Counted from the stretch's first letter, positions 1 to 8,866 are shown. The stretch is DNA of 64,000 nucleotides from Acholeplasmatales bacterium (GCA_900767915.1 CAAGAX010000047.1:25839-89838), one strand, 5' to 3'. Notes: generated by a model from the sequence alone, not told the origin. Made by a program: numbers and translations.

Positions 1-2
1 AA

Positions 3-320
3 ATTATTGATGAATTAAAAAAATTCACTTCTAATTCATTAGTAATTGATAAATTATCATTTGGTTTAACTTCTGATAAATGGAATGACTATTTAAAAGA
101 ATATCAATTTGATGAAATATATATTATGGGTGTTTGTACTGATATATGTGTTATTTCTAATGCTTTAGCACTAAAAGCCTTATATAAAGAATTACCTATA
201 TATGTAATAAGTGATTTATGTGCTGGAGTAACTATTAATACACATAATGAAGCATTAGATGTAATGAAAATGTGTCAGGTGGATATTATTAGTTCAAATG
301 AATACAATGAAAAAATATAA
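3..320 (+). CDS. pncA: Nicotinamidase / isochorismatase-family cysteine hydrolase, 5' part outside window
   Basis: The reading frame is open from the left edge (codons start at base 3), so only the C-terminal ~105 residues are here. They hold the family signature GVCTDICV near residue 42 of the fragment. The Cys in TDICV is the expected nucleophile that attacks the amide of nicotinamide, giving nicotinic acid for NAD salvage in the cytoplasm. The gene overlaps the next one, an NMN adenylyltransferase, by about 20 bases, so the two form an NAD-metabolism pair. Other isochorismatase-like hydrolases share the motif, and the N-terminal metal ligands that separate nicotinamidases cannot be seen; context favours nicotinamidase. 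Confidence 0.8.
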   Translation: MIDELKKFTSNSLVIDKLSFGLTSDKWNDYLKEYQFDEIYIMGVCTDICVISNALALKALYKELPIYVISDLCAGVTINTHNEALDVMKMCQVDIISSNEYNEKI

Positions 321-831
321 TCTTGGCTTAGTCTTAGGAAGATTTCAATTATTTCATATTGGGCATGAGGCAATTATTAATAAAAGTATAGAAAATTGTA
401 AGAAAACATTAATACTAATTGGTTCTAGTGATAAAGAAAATTCATATATTAATCCCTTTTCTTATAGCTTTAGAGAGAAAATAATTAAAGAAATATATGG
501 AAATAGTGTTATTATTAGACCTCTTATGGATTTAGGAGTAGGTAATGTCCCTAGCTGGGGTGATTATGTAATTAATAGTGCTATTAAGTATTATGGTATG
601 CCAGATTGCATAATTTATGGAGAAGAGGATAAATGTAAAAGCTGGTATTCTAATTATCCTAATTTAAATTATATAATAGTATCTAGAGAAGAAATAGAAA
701 TTTCATCTACGTTATTAAAAAAATATATATTAGAAGACAATTATCAAATGTTTAATAAATATGTAAATCCTAAGCTAAATAAATATTATAATGTATATAA
801 AAATAAATTAATTTCATTGAAAAATCGATAA
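298..831 (+). CDS. Nicotinamide-nucleotide adenylyltransferase (NadM/NadR-type nucleotidyltransferase)
   Basis: This 177-residue protein begins with a nucleotidyltransferase core, GRFQLFHIGH at residues 14-23, whose HxGH (20-23) binds ATP phosphates. A late ISSTLLKK near residue 135 matches the second ATP-binding ISxT motif. The pattern and length fit the archaeal-type NadM family, or the N-terminal domain of NadR, more than NadD. The reaction is NMN + ATP to NAD + PPi. ATG codons at 298 and 307 are both possible starts; either overlaps the preceding nicotinamidase gene, so translation is probably coupled. Pantetheine-phosphate adenylyltransferase is a distant alternative, made unlikely by the neighbour. 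Confidence 0.75.
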   Translation: MNTMKKYNLGLVLGRFQLFHIGHEAIINKSIENCKKTLILIGSSDKENSYINPFSYSFREKIIKEIYGNSVIIRPLMDLGVGNVPSWGDYVINSAIKYYGMPDCIIYGEEDKCKSWYSNYPNLNYIIVSREEIEISSTLLKKYILEDNYQMFNKYVNPKLNKYYNVYKNKLISLKNR

Positions 832-841
832 AAATTTCTAT

Positions 842-885
842 TGGTGTCATTATTTTCTAAAGATGAATATTGACACCATTTTTTA
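842..885 (+). terminator. Rho-independent terminator after the NAD salvage pair
   Basis: Arms GGTGTCA (843-849) and TGACACC (871-877) enclose a 21-base loop and are followed by a T-rich run. The right arm also contains the TTGACA of the next promoter, so the two signals overlap. Confidence 0.6.
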
Positions 886-898
886 ATAGTCTTATAAT
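870..898 (+). promoter_or_regulatory. Sigma-A promoter for the MFS gene
   Basis: TTGACA (870-875) and TATAAT (893-898) are separated by exactly 17 bases, a perfect consensus. The -35 element lies inside the right arm of the upstream terminator hairpin. An AGGAGG ribosome site follows at about 911. Confidence 0.8.
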
Positions 899-922
899 AA
901 CCTAGTTAATTAGGAGGTTAAT

Positions 923-2053
923 ATGAAAAGTGATAATCAAATATTTATACATAGATTACTCAAGGCAATAGCTGATAGTATAATAATGATATTTATTCCA
1001 TTATATATTTTAAAGGATACTAATAATATTAATTTATCCTTATTCTATTTAATAGCTTATTCTTTATTTGTTATCTTTTTTATTTTTATATTAAAAAGAT
1101 TCATTCAAAAATTTGGTGTTTTAGCAATAATGCTTCATTTTATCCCAATAATAATTACAGAAGGAATATTATCCTTTTTTCCTATCAATATAACTACAAT
1201 TATTCTTTCATCCTTATTTATGGGACTTGCTCAAGCATTATATTCAGTACCATTAAATCTAGTTTTTGCCTTTAATGATAAAAAAACTAATGTTGGAAAA
1301 TTTCAAATAGCTACAAATATTGGTAAGCTTTTCTTTATTTTATTATCAGGATATATTTTATCAAGCTCAAGCTCTTCTTCATTTTTAATTTTAAGTATTT
1401 TCTCTTCAATAATATATATATTAAGTAGCTTACCACTACTTTTTTCTTATAAAAGTTTAATAAATAATTATAATAATGTAAGTATATTATCACCTAATGT
1501 TTCTAAAATTAAAATAGATCCATTATATATTTTGTTTCATATTAGCTTTGGCTTATTTCAAGTTGTAATGGATAATCTAGTTCCGTTATTTTTATATATT
1601 AATAATTTAAGCTTTCAGACTGTAACAATACTAATTGCCTTAATTGAATTAATAAAAATTTTTGTTAATTATCTAAGTCAATTACTTGTTAGTAGAAAAA
1701 AAGCATTATTATGTGTTATATTAGGCTCAATTATATTTTTTATTAGTGTTATAGGAATGATATTTATAAAAAATAATATTGCATTATATATATTATCTAC
1801 TATATCATCTATTTCCTTTCCATTAACATTTGTACCTATGTTTAGATTATATTGTAATTATTTAAGGAAAAAAGAAATTATCTTTAATGGCATTACAAGA
1901 AGAGATATTGAAATATTTTCATTTAGACCATCACTTTATGCTTTAGGCTATATTGGCTTTGGACTTTATCCTTGTTTAATATTAGGTATAATTGTTTTAC
2001 CTATAATGCTATATAGTGAGATAAAATTATTAAAATTTGACAAAGAAAAATAA
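923..2053 (+). CDS. Major facilitator superfamily-like permease
   Basis: The 376-residue product is almost entirely hydrophobic, with about ten to twelve membrane spans, short charged loops and a basic C-terminus. The KKTNVGKFQIATNIGK loop near residue 124-140, midway between span groups, resembles an MFS cytoplasmic loop. Some MFS proteins of this size and style occur in Firmicutes without known substrate, and the neighbours (flavoproteins, NAD salvage) do not reveal one. Start is ATG 923, spaced properly from TAGGAGG. It is transcribed from its own consensus promoter and may read through to the oxidoreductase gene 30 bases downstream. Confidence 0.65.
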   Translation: MKSDNQIFIHRLLKAIADSIIMIFIPLYILKDTNNINLSLFYLIAYSLFVIFFIFILKRFIQKFGVLAIMLHFIPIIITEGILSFFPINITTIILSSLFMGLAQALYSVPLNLVFAFNDKKTNVGKFQIATNIGKLFFILLSGYILSSSSSSSFLILSIFSSIIYILSSLPLLFSYKSLINNYNNVSILSPNVSKIKIDPLYILFHISFGLFQVVMDNLVPLFLYINNLSFQTVTILIALIELIKIFVNYLSQLLVSRKKALLCVILGSIIFFISVIGMIFIKNNIALYILSTISSISFPLTFVPMFRLYCNYLRKKEIIFNGITRRDIEIFSFRPSLYALGYIGFGLYPCLILGIIVLPIMLYSEIKLLKFDKEK

Positions 2054-2085
2054 TAATGATAATATGAAAAGAGGATGTGATTAAC

Positions 2086-3147
2086 TTGAAAATTGGAATT
2101 ATTGGAGCAGGAGCTTCTGGAATGCTACTTGCGAATATATTAGAACAAAGTAATATTGAATATGATTTATTTGAAAAGAAAAAGCCAGGTAGAAAATTAC
2201 TGGCAAGTGGTAATGGTAGATGTAATATTTCTAATTCGAAATTAACAAATATATCATATCCAAATAATAAATGGGCCTATGATTTAGTTAAAAATAATCA
2301 GACTGAATTATTTAAGCTTTTTATGGAATTAAATATCTATACAAGTGTTGATAATGAAGGTAGAATGTATCCTATATCTGAATCAAGTCAATCAATTTAT
2401 AATATATTTATGAAAAATATTCATAATTTAATTGAATTAGATTGTAATGAAATTAATAAAAAAAATAATAAATATTATATAAATAAAAGCTATGGTCCAT
2501 ATGATAAAATAATTATTTCAATTGGTTCTAATGCTTCAATTACCGATAAATATAGCTATCAATTATTAGAAAGTATTGGTGTTAATATTCATTCATTTAA
2601 ACCATCATTAGTGGGCTTTAAGGTTAAAGAAAAAACTAAAGAATTATCGGGAGTTAGACAAAAATGTAATATAAGTCTAATAAATAATAATGAAATATTA
2701 TATAAAGAAGATGGAGAGATAATATTTAAGGATGATGGTATATCTGGAATTTGTATTATGAACGCCTCTAGTATTTATCAGCATTTAAAAAATAAGAATA
2801 ATACATATTTAAGGCTTGATTTTTTAAAAAAACAAAAATATTTAGAATTAGATTCAATATTAAAGCCTAATTTATTGTTATATATAAATAAATATAATCT
2901 TAATCCAAATGAGCTTATTTTACATATTATTGATACATATGATATTAAAAATGCTCAGGTTGCTGTAGGTGGAGTTGATTATAATTTATTAAATAATAAT
3001 TTATCCTATAAATATGATAATAATATTTATTTTTCAGGAGAAGTAATTGATGCTGATGGAATGTGTGGAGGATATAATTTAATGTTCGCTTTTATTTCTG
3101 CAATAGTGATTTCTAGGAGTATAAAAAATGAAATATCAAATAAATAA
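2086..3147 (+). CDS. HI0933/YhiN-family flavoprotein (NAD(P)/FAD-dependent oxidoreductase)
   Basis: An N-terminal Rossmann dinucleotide motif GAGASG is followed by the family hallmark GRKLLASGNGRCN (about residues 35-50). A C-terminal GEVIDADGMCGGYN closes the FAD site. These define the HI0933 (YhiN, BaiN/RdsA-like) flavoproteins, cytoplasmic proteins of poorly defined substrate. The longest frame begins at GTG 2077, but that codon lies only 2 bases after GAGG. TTG 2086 is 11 bases after it and gives the family-typical MKIGIIGAG start, so 2086 is preferred (353 residues). The gene overlaps the next flavoprotein by 20 bases, implying coupled translation. Confidence 0.85.
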   Translation: MKIGIIGAGASGMLLANILEQSNIEYDLFEKKKPGRKLLASGNGRCNISNSKLTNISYPNNKWAYDLVKNNQTELFKLFMELNIYTSVDNEGRMYPISESSQSIYNIFMKNIHNLIELDCNEINKKNNKYYINKSYGPYDKIIISIGSNASITDKYSYQLLESIGVNIHSFKPSLVGFKVKEKTKELSGVRQKCNISLINNNEILYKEDGEIIFKDDGISGICIMNASSIYQHLKNKNNTYLRLDFLKKQKYLELDSILKPNLLLYINKYNLNPNELILHIIDTYDIKNAQVAVGGVDYNLLNNNLSYKYDNNIYFSGEVIDADGMCGGYNLMFAFISAIVISRSIKNEISNK

Positions 3148-4672
3148 TTTTAAGGTTAATCCTAAGAATTTAAATAATTTAGATCAGTTAATTAAAAGTA
3201 GATTGAAAATAAATAATTATACATATCGTATTTTATCTAAATCGATTGATGCTAGAAATAAAGAAAATGTTATTGTTATATTTAAGCTATTAATTGATAC
3301 ATTAGAAATTCCTAAATATAAGGACATATCTATATATAAGAAGGAAGATAATAAAATCATTTATCCTATATGGAAGGGATTATCTCCAGTTATAGTTGGC
3401 TTTGGTCCATCTGGAATGTTTGCGGCATTATATTTAGCTAGATGTAATGCTAAGCCTATTATTATTGAGCGTGGTAAAAAAATTGAAGATAGAAAAAAGG
3501 ATGTTTCTAATTTCTTAAATAATAAAGCTTTAGATGAAAATTCAAATGTACAATTTGGCGAAGGTGGAGCAGGAGCTTTTTCTGATGGAAAGCTTACTAC
3601 TAATTTAAAAAATCCCTTAATTAATTTTATATTAGAGGAATTTTACAATCATGGCGCAAAGGAAGATATTTTATATGATGCAAAGCCTCATATCGGAACT
3701 GATTATTTAGAAAAAGTAGTTAGAAATATAAGATTAGAAATAGAAAAGTTGGGTGGAAAATTTTATTTTTCTACAATATTAACTGATATTAAAAGGGAAG
3801 ATAATAAATTATATGCAATAGCTAATAATGATAATTTATTAAAAATTGAAACAAGTCATATATTATTGGGAATTGGTCATAGTGCTAAGGATACTATAAG
3901 ACATTTATATAATTCATTAAATGTGAAAATGGAACAAAAGGCCTTTTCAATGGGAGTTAGAATTGAGCATTTAAGAGATAAAATAAATTTTAGTCAATAT
4001 GGCAAATTTAAGGATTATTTACCTGCAGCTTATTATAATTTAGCTTCTCATGATGAATTTGGTAGAGGTGTTTATACATTTTGTATGTGCCCTGGAGGAT
4101 ATGTTTTAGCTTCAGCATCCGATAAAAATACAATTGTTGTTAATGGAATGAGTAATAATGATAGAGCTAATATTAATTCAAATTCAGCAATTTTAGTAGA
4201 TGTAAGACCTAGTGATTATGATAAAGGAAATACATTAGATGGTATAGATTTTCAAGAATATTATGAGCATTTAGCTTATAATGTATCTAATGACTATAGA
4301 GCTCCAAGTAATTTAGTTAAAGAATTTTTGAATGATACAATAGCGGAAAAAGAAAGAACTATTAAAACCTCATATCCACATGGTTTAAAAATGTGTGATT
4401 TAAAGGAATGCTTACCAGAATTTGTAGTTGATGGAATTAAATTCGGAATTAAAAGCTTTAGTAAAAAGCTTAAGGGCTTTGATGATCCTGATGCTATATT
4501 AATTGGAATTGAATCAAGATCATCATCTCCAGTTAGAATTTTAAGAGATGAAAATAAAGAATCAACCTTTAAAGGAATTTACCCAATGGGTGAAGGGGCA
4601 GGCTATGCAGGAGGTATTACTTCTAGTGCATTAGATGGTTTAAAGGTTGCAATGACAATTGCAAGTAAATAA
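3128..4672 (+). CDS. COG2509-type FAD-dependent dehydrogenase
   Basis: The 514-residue protein has an N-terminal ~90-residue region before the FAD-binding GFGPSGMFAALYLAR (about 95-110) and a conserved GEGGAGAFSDGKL (about 145-157). The C-terminal PMGEGAGYAGGITSSALDG is typical of COG2509 dehydrogenases, which are usually around 500-530 residues. Substrate is not established for the family. The start lies inside the preceding flavoprotein gene, so the two are translationally linked; the partnership of two unrelated flavoproteins may reflect a shared redox task. No terminator is evident before the next operon's promoter. Confidence 0.85.
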   Translation: MKYQINNFKVNPKNLNNLDQLIKSRLKINNYTYRILSKSIDARNKENVIVIFKLLIDTLEIPKYKDISIYKKEDNKIIYPIWKGLSPVIVGFGPSGMFAALYLARCNAKPIIIERGKKIEDRKKDVSNFLNNKALDENSNVQFGEGGAGAFSDGKLTTNLKNPLINFILEEFYNHGAKEDILYDAKPHIGTDYLEKVVRNIRLEIEKLGGKFYFSTILTDIKREDNKLYAIANNDNLLKIETSHILLGIGHSAKDTIRHLYNSLNVKMEQKAFSMGVRIEHLRDKINFSQYGKFKDYLPAAYYNLASHDEFGRGVYTFCMCPGGYVLASASDKNTIVVNGMSNNDRANINSNSAILVDVRPSDYDKGNTLDGIDFQEYYEHLAYNVSNDYRAPSNLVKEFLNDTIAEKERTIKTSYPHGLKMCDLKECLPEFVVDGIKFGIKSFSKKLKGFDDPDAILIGIESRSSSPVRILRDENKESTFKGIYPMGEGAGYAGGITSSALDGLKVAMTIASK

Positions 4673-4713
4673 AATATATTTTCTATTCTGATGAAGTAAT
4701 AAATACCACTTAC

Positions 4714-4742
4714 TTTCAAATAATGACATTTTGTGCTATAAT
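4714..4742 (+). promoter_or_regulatory. Promoter of the Nudix-PHP-engB operon
   Basis: TATAAT at 4737-4742 is preceded by TGC, an extended -10. A weak TTTCAA (4714-4719) sits 17 bases upstream. Confidence 0.6.
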
Positions 4743-4776
4743 ATTCTTGAGTAGTGAGTAGTGAAGGAGTAGAAAA

Positions 4777-5196
4777 ATGAGAAGAGAAGAATCTTGTGGT
4801 GCTGTCTTGTATACCATAGAAAATGGTAAAAGAGTATATGTATTAATTATGGAAGCAAATGGTTCTTATGGATTACCTAAGGGGCATAAGAATTCGAATG
4901 AAACTGATGAAGAAACTGCATTAAGAGAAATTAAGGAGGAAACAGGCATAGATGCAACTATTGTTAAAGGTATGAAAAGAACTATAAAATATCCTGTTCC
5001 TCTTAATAAATCTATTAAAGAGGTTGTATATTTTGTTGCGAAATATGAAAATCAGGATTTAAATCCAATGGATAATAACATTTTATGTGCCAAAAAATTT
5101 ACATTAGAATCGGCACTATCTGTTTTAAAATTTTCTCAAATTAGAGATTTATTAGTTGAAGCTGATTATATGATTGATTTTTTAGGAGCAAAATAA
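4777..5196 (+). CDS. Nudix hydrolase, diadenosine tetraphosphatase-like
   Basis: The 139-residue protein carries a complete Nudix box, G-x5-E-x7-REIKEETGI, at about residues 36-58, which binds the metal and cleaves the pyrophosphate of a nucleoside diphosphate linked to another moiety. The N-terminal ESCGAVLY and the preceding LPKG are typical of bis(5'-nucleosyl)-tetraphosphatases (Ap4A hydrolases), so removal of Ap4A or related nucleotides is the likely job. It is the first gene of a tight operon; its TAA shares a base with the ATG of the next gene (TAATG). Confidence 0.8.
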   Translation: MRREESCGAVLYTIENGKRVYVLIMEANGSYGLPKGHKNSNETDEETALREIKEETGIDATIVKGMKRTIKYPVPLNKSIKEVVYFVAKYENQDLNPMDNNILCAKKFTLESALSVLKFSQIRDLLVEADYMIDFLGAK

Positions 5197-6005
5197 TGAG
5201 GATAGATTTACATAATCATACTAAGCATTCTGATGGAGTATTAACACCAAAAGAATTAATAGAAAGAGCCGTATTAAATCATGTTGATGTTTTTGCACTA
5301 ACTGATCACGATTCTGTATTTGGCTGTGATGAGATAGAAAATATTGCTTTAGATTACCCTGTTAGAATAATTAAAGGATTAGAGCTTTCCACTGATCATA
5401 AAGGTGATAGTGTTCATATTGTTTGTTTATTTAAGAATAATATAGTTCCAAAGAAAATGATCGAATTTTCAGAAAATATAGTTAAAAAAAGAGAAGAAAG
5501 AGCTATAAAAATGATGAATAATATTCACGATATTTATGGCTTAAAAATAGATATTGATGATTTATTTAAAAATGCCCAAATAATTACAAGAGCTAATATG
5601 CTTAGAAGTATTGCTAAATGTAATAATTTTAGCCTAGAGGAAGCATCATTTTATGTATCAAATGATTCTAAGGCTTATATTCCTTCAACTAAAATGTCTG
5701 TTCGTGAAGGAATAAAATTAGCTAGAGAAAATAATTGCTTTGTAATATTAGCTCATCCTTGTTTAATTCGTCATCAAGAAAATTTAAGAGAAATCCTTGA
5801 TTACGGCTTTGATGGAATTGAAACAAGATATCCAAGCCCTAAAAATAATGAGGAATTCTTTAAAAAAATAGCTTTAGAATATAATCTTATTCCATCAGCA
5901 GGTAGTGATTGTCATGGTGATAAAACTCATAGTGATATAGGAACTGCTACATTAAATGAAGTGGAGTTTAAGCCTATTGCTGATAAAATAGGATTTAAAA
6001 TTTAG
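5196..6005 (+). CDS. PHP-domain phosphoesterase (TrpH/RNase AM-like)
   Basis: The N-terminus DLHNHTKHSDG and the ALTDHD motif (about residues 34-40) are the first PHP metal-binding motifs. A later LAHPCLIRHQ and the C-terminal SAGSDCHG supply the remaining ligands. Length (269) and order match the TrpH/YciV group, which includes RNase AM, a 5'-3' exonuclease on small RNA fragments, and nucleoside 3',5'-bisphosphate phosphatases. A cytoplasmic role in RNA or nucleotide turnover fits the Nudix partner upstream. Start and upstream stop overlap by one base. Confidence 0.82.
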   Translation: MRIDLHNHTKHSDGVLTPKELIERAVLNHVDVFALTDHDSVFGCDEIENIALDYPVRIIKGLELSTDHKGDSVHIVCLFKNNIVPKKMIEFSENIVKKREERAIKMMNNIHDIYGLKIDIDDLFKNAQIITRANMLRSIAKCNNFSLEEASFYVSNDSKAYIPSTKMSVREGIKLARENNCFVILAHPCLIRHQENLREILDYGFDGIETRYPSPKNNEEFFKKIALEYNLIPSAGSDCHGDKTHSDIGTATLNEVEFKPIADKIGFKI

Positions 6006-6013
6006 GAGGAAAA

Positions 6014-6619
6014 ATGGAAATTAAAAATGCTGAATTTATTACCTCGGCTGTAGATCTAAATGGATTACCTACTGATGAAAAGGTTGAATTTATGTTTTGT
6101 GGAAGATCTAATGTTGGCAAATCTTCATTTATAAATATGCTTACTAATAGAAAAGCTCTTGCTAGAACATCAAGTAATCCAGGTAAAACTCAAACATTAA
6201 ATTTCTTTTTAATTAATAATGATTTTTATTTTGTTGATGTTCCAGGCTATGGATATGCAAGGGTAAGTAAATCTATTAAAGAAACATTTGGTAAAATGAT
6301 AGAGGATTATGTTAAAAATAGAGAGAATTTAAAAATGGTTTTTCTTTTAGTTGATTTTAGACATAAGCCAAGTGAAGATGATGTTTTAATGTATAATTTC
6401 TTAAAATACTATCATTTACCAGTTACAATTATCGCAACAAAATCTGATAAAATTAAGAATAGTGAAAGAGCTAAATGTAAGTCTCAAATAAAGGAAACCT
6501 TAAATTTAGTTGATACTGATAGATTTATTGTAACCTCCTCAGAGAAAAAAGAAGGAATTGGTCTAGTATATAATGTATTAGATGAAATTACTAATTTATA
6601 TAGTCATCATAATGAATAA
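6014..6619 (+). CDS. engB: Ribosome-biogenesis GTPase EngB (YihA/YsxC)
   Basis: All GTPase motifs are visible in 201 residues: G1 GRSNVGKSS (about 30-38), the TSSNPGKTQT switch I/G2 (about 55-64), G3 DVPGYG (about 76-81) and G4 TKSD. The family assists late assembly of the 50S subunit. It follows the PHP gene after 8 bases with an AGGAGG site. In Bacillus engB also lies a short distance from spoVID-ysxE, and a similar arrangement seems to follow here. A strong hairpin terminator ends the operon at 6681-6748. Confidence 0.95.
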   Translation: MEIKNAEFITSAVDLNGLPTDEKVEFMFCGRSNVGKSSFINMLTNRKALARTSSNPGKTQTLNFFLINNDFYFVDVPGYGYARVSKSIKETFGKMIEDYVKNRENLKMVFLLVDFRHKPSEDDVLMYNFLKYYHLPVTIIATKSDKIKNSERAKCKSQIKETLNLVDTDRFIVTSSEKKEGIGLVYNVLDEITNLYSHHNE

Positions 6620-6680
6620 TATCTAATTAATAATATAATCATATAGTATAAGATAAAATAATGTTTATTTAAAATAAAGT

Positions 6681-6748
6681 ATAAAAAAGCCTAATTAAAT
6701 TTACCCTTAATATTTATTGCTAAGGTTAAACTAATTAGGCTTTTTTAT
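6681..6748. terminator. Long bidirectional terminator
   Basis: ATAAAAAAGCCTAATTA pairs with TAATTAGGCTTTTTTAT, giving a 17-bp stem with A and T tracts that work in both directions. An inner TTACCCTTAA/TAAGGTTAA pairing extends the hairpin. It closes engB. Confidence 0.9.
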
Positions 6749-6892
6749 ATAATGCTTATCTAATATAAATTTATTATTTTTTTAATATTATAAATAAATA
6801 TTTTCTAAAAGATTTATATTCTTTAATTTAGATATAATTATCTTAGGTATTTTTTTTATTTTTTTTTCATATAATCTCTTAGGTGAATATAA

Positions 6893-7588
6893 ATGATGAT
6901 GGAAATAGAAAAGAATGTTTTTGTACCCCTTGAAGGAATTACTCAGCTTATTAATAGTAAGGTTATATTAAAGGATGTTAATGAAGTTAAGGATAAAACA
7001 GAATACTTAATATCCTTAGATGTTAGTTATAAGGATTCTTTTAATCATGAATGCTTTAAAGTGTTAGAATTGAAAGAAAATGTTGATTTTAATAATGTTT
7101 TATTATCAATAGAAAAAAGTAATGTCTTTGTAGTAGAGCTTATAGGTCTAGAGGTGAATTACATTTTAAGTGTTAATTCAAATAAAGATGCAATCATTGA
7201 AAATGAAAACAATCAAGCTACTAGCGTAGAGGATAATAATGAATTACTTAATAAAGAAAATAATCAAAAAATAACAAAAAACGATAAAATTGAAAAAAAT
7301 AATGAAATAATAAAAGAAGAAATTAAAAACCAATATGAGGAAAAGCTTACAAATGAGATGAATGAAAGAAATGTAAAAATAATAGAAACTAAAGGTAATG
7401 GAAATGAACTTGATTTTTTAAGCTTTTTTGATCAAAGCTTAAGTTCTTATTATAAAATTAAAACAATTTATAATGCTGATGAAAAGGAATTAAATAAAAT
7501 TTCAAAGGAATATAATATTTCAATTGAGGAGCTTTTAAAAGGCTATGATAGAAAAAACAAATGTGTTATTTTCAAGCTTAAGGGGTAA
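6893..7588 (+). CDS. Possible SpoVID-like spore coat morphogenesis protein
   Basis: I do not recognise this 231-residue protein with certainty. The N-terminal ~95 residues look like a compact beta-rich domain. A low-complexity Asn/Glu/Lys linker follows (about 100-160), and the last ~45 residues (YYKIKTIYNADEKELNKISK onward) resemble a degenerate LysM module. A beta domain, acidic linker and C-terminal LysM is the architecture of SpoVID, the coat-encasement protein. Position after engB and before a YsxE-like gene mirrors Bacillus order, and the organism carries sporulation sigma factors. Three consecutive ATGs (6893, 6896, 6899) follow AGGTGA. Function is inferred from architecture and synteny only. 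Confidence 0.5.
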   Translation: MMMEIEKNVFVPLEGITQLINSKVILKDVNEVKDKTEYLISLDVSYKDSFNHECFKVLELKENVDFNNVLLSIEKSNVFVVELIGLEVNYILSVNSNKDAIIENENNQATSVEDNNELLNKENNQKITKNDKIEKNNEIIKEEIKNQYEEKLTNEMNERNVKIIETKGNGNELDFLSFFDQSLSSYYKIKTIYNADEKELNKISKEYNISIEELLKGYDRKNKCVIFKLKG

Positions 7589-8429
7589 TTTACCCTTTAA
7601 TCTTGAAATTAAAGCTATAAATACAAATTATTTCTTATTATTTGATTGTGATAACATTTTATATCATTTGTATATTTTAGACTATAAAGAATATAATATA
7701 TTTTTAGAATTAAAAAAATCTAAATATATTAAAGAATCAATATTTGAAACAAAATTTAATGATACCTATTTGATATTATATAAGCTTAAATTAATTAAGG
7801 ATAAAACTATTTTAGCTGATAGAAAAATAAGCTTATTAATATGTTTATTTAATGATTTTTCTCATTCAATTAAATTATCTAAAAGTAATAGTATGTTATT
7901 AAAAAATCAAACAACAATTCTAAATAATAAATTCTCATATTATGAAATGCGTATTAGAAATATTGAAATGAAAAGAATAAAAAATGATTTCGATTGGGTT
8001 ATTTTATCGAAGTATCATATTATTTTAGATACAAGATTATATTTATATGATTTACTTGATGATATATTTAGATATATTGATTCAGAAAGTGAAATAAAGA
8101 TTGGATTAATATTTAAAAATCCTTTTTTAATTTATTTTGAAAATGATAAAATAGAGCCATATATGGAATTATATTATGGTTCTTTAGGAATGATGCTTGC
8201 AAGAGCATATATTGAATTTGGCTCGATTAATGAAAACTATTTTATAGAAGAAATAAAAAAGCTTAATAGAATAGATAAAATATATTTTTTATATTCAACC
8301 TTATATATTCTAATATTAAGCTTTAATTTTGATATTGATGAAAAAATAGATTTATATTTAGATATAACAAAAATGCTTCATCAGGTAATTTATAACTTTG
8401 GCTATATTACAAAGGAATCATTTAAATAG
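7545..8429 (+). CDS. Uncharacterised protein, possibly YsxE/CotS-like coat protein
   Basis: This 294-residue protein overlaps the SpoVID-like gene by 44 bases, so the pair is translationally linked. It is rich in Lys, Ile and Tyr and has no signal peptide. The N-terminal part looks like a small beta lobe, and the rest is helical. That layout would fit the kinase-like fold of CotS/YsxE proteins, which follow spoVID in Bacilli, although no catalytic kinase motif (HxDxxxxN, DFD) is visible. If the assignment is right it is an inactive kinase-fold coat component. GTG 7563 is an alternative start. The identification rests mainly on context. Confidence 0.4.
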   Translation: MIEKTNVLFSSLRGNLPFNLEIKAINTNYFLLFDCDNILYHLYILDYKEYNIFLELKKSKYIKESIFETKFNDTYLILYKLKLIKDKTILADRKISLLICLFNDFSHSIKLSKSNSMLLKNQTTILNNKFSYYEMRIRNIEMKRIKNDFDWVILSKYHIILDTRLYLYDLLDDIFRYIDSESEIKIGLIFKNPFLIYFENDKIEPYMELYYGSLGMMLARAYIEFGSINENYFIEEIKKLNRIDKIYFLYSTLYILILSFNFDIDEKIDLYLDITKMLHQVIYNFGYITKESFK

Positions 8430-8612
8430 AGAGGTTATATCATTTTTATAGTGGCTTATTATTATATAACCAGAAACTATTACTGTTATAATAGCTAATA
8501 TTATTAAATTAATTTCTGAATAAAAGAAGATTGTAAGAATTAATTGATATATTAATAAAGTGGTAAATATAACCTTAATATTATCCTTGATTATTTGAAA
8601 TAAATTACCCAT
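8418..8612 (-). CDS. Small two-span membrane protein
   Basis: Sixty-four residues on the opposite strand, converging on and overlapping the previous gene by 12 bases. Two hydrophobic helices (about residues 14-32 and 35-52) are separated by a short acidic turn, with a basic C-terminus. The ATG at 8612 is preceded by GGTGAT, the same Shine-Dalgarno-like sequence seen before the ArsB-type gene. No family is recognised. It could be a chance frame, but hydrophobicity, ribosome site and opposite strand all argue for a real gene. Confidence 0.5.
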   Translation of the reverse strand: MGNLFQIIKDNIKVIFTTLLIYQLILTIFFYSEINLIILAIITVIVSGYIIISHYKNDITSLFK

Positions 8613-8673
8613 ATTATCACCATTTTAGTATATGCATAATATAACAAAATTAGACTAATTTTATTTTTTCATT

Positions 8674-8708
8674 GAATAGGTGAATTATTAATACCTATTC
8701 TTTTTTTT
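8674..8708 (+). terminator. Rho-independent terminator
   Basis: GAATAGGT (8674-8681) pairs with ACCTATTC (8693-8700), followed by eight T residues. It ends rightward transcripts before glyS. Confidence 0.85.
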
Positions 8709-8800
8709 ATTTAAAGAAATTAATTAATCTAATTTTTAAAATAAAACATAAAATAAATTGAAAAAATCGTTAATTAACAATGAAATATACTGAAATTTGT

Positions 8801-8829
8801 TTGACTTTTAAGATTTTTGCGGATATAAT
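8801..8829 (+). promoter_or_regulatory. Sigma-A promoter of glyS-dnaG-rpoD
   Basis: TTGACT (8801-8806), 17-base spacer, TATAAT (8824-8829). ACGGAGGG precedes the glyS ATG by the normal distance. Confidence 0.85.
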
Positions 8830-8866
8830 AATATAATGGAATAAATGTATTTACGGAGGGAAAAAT

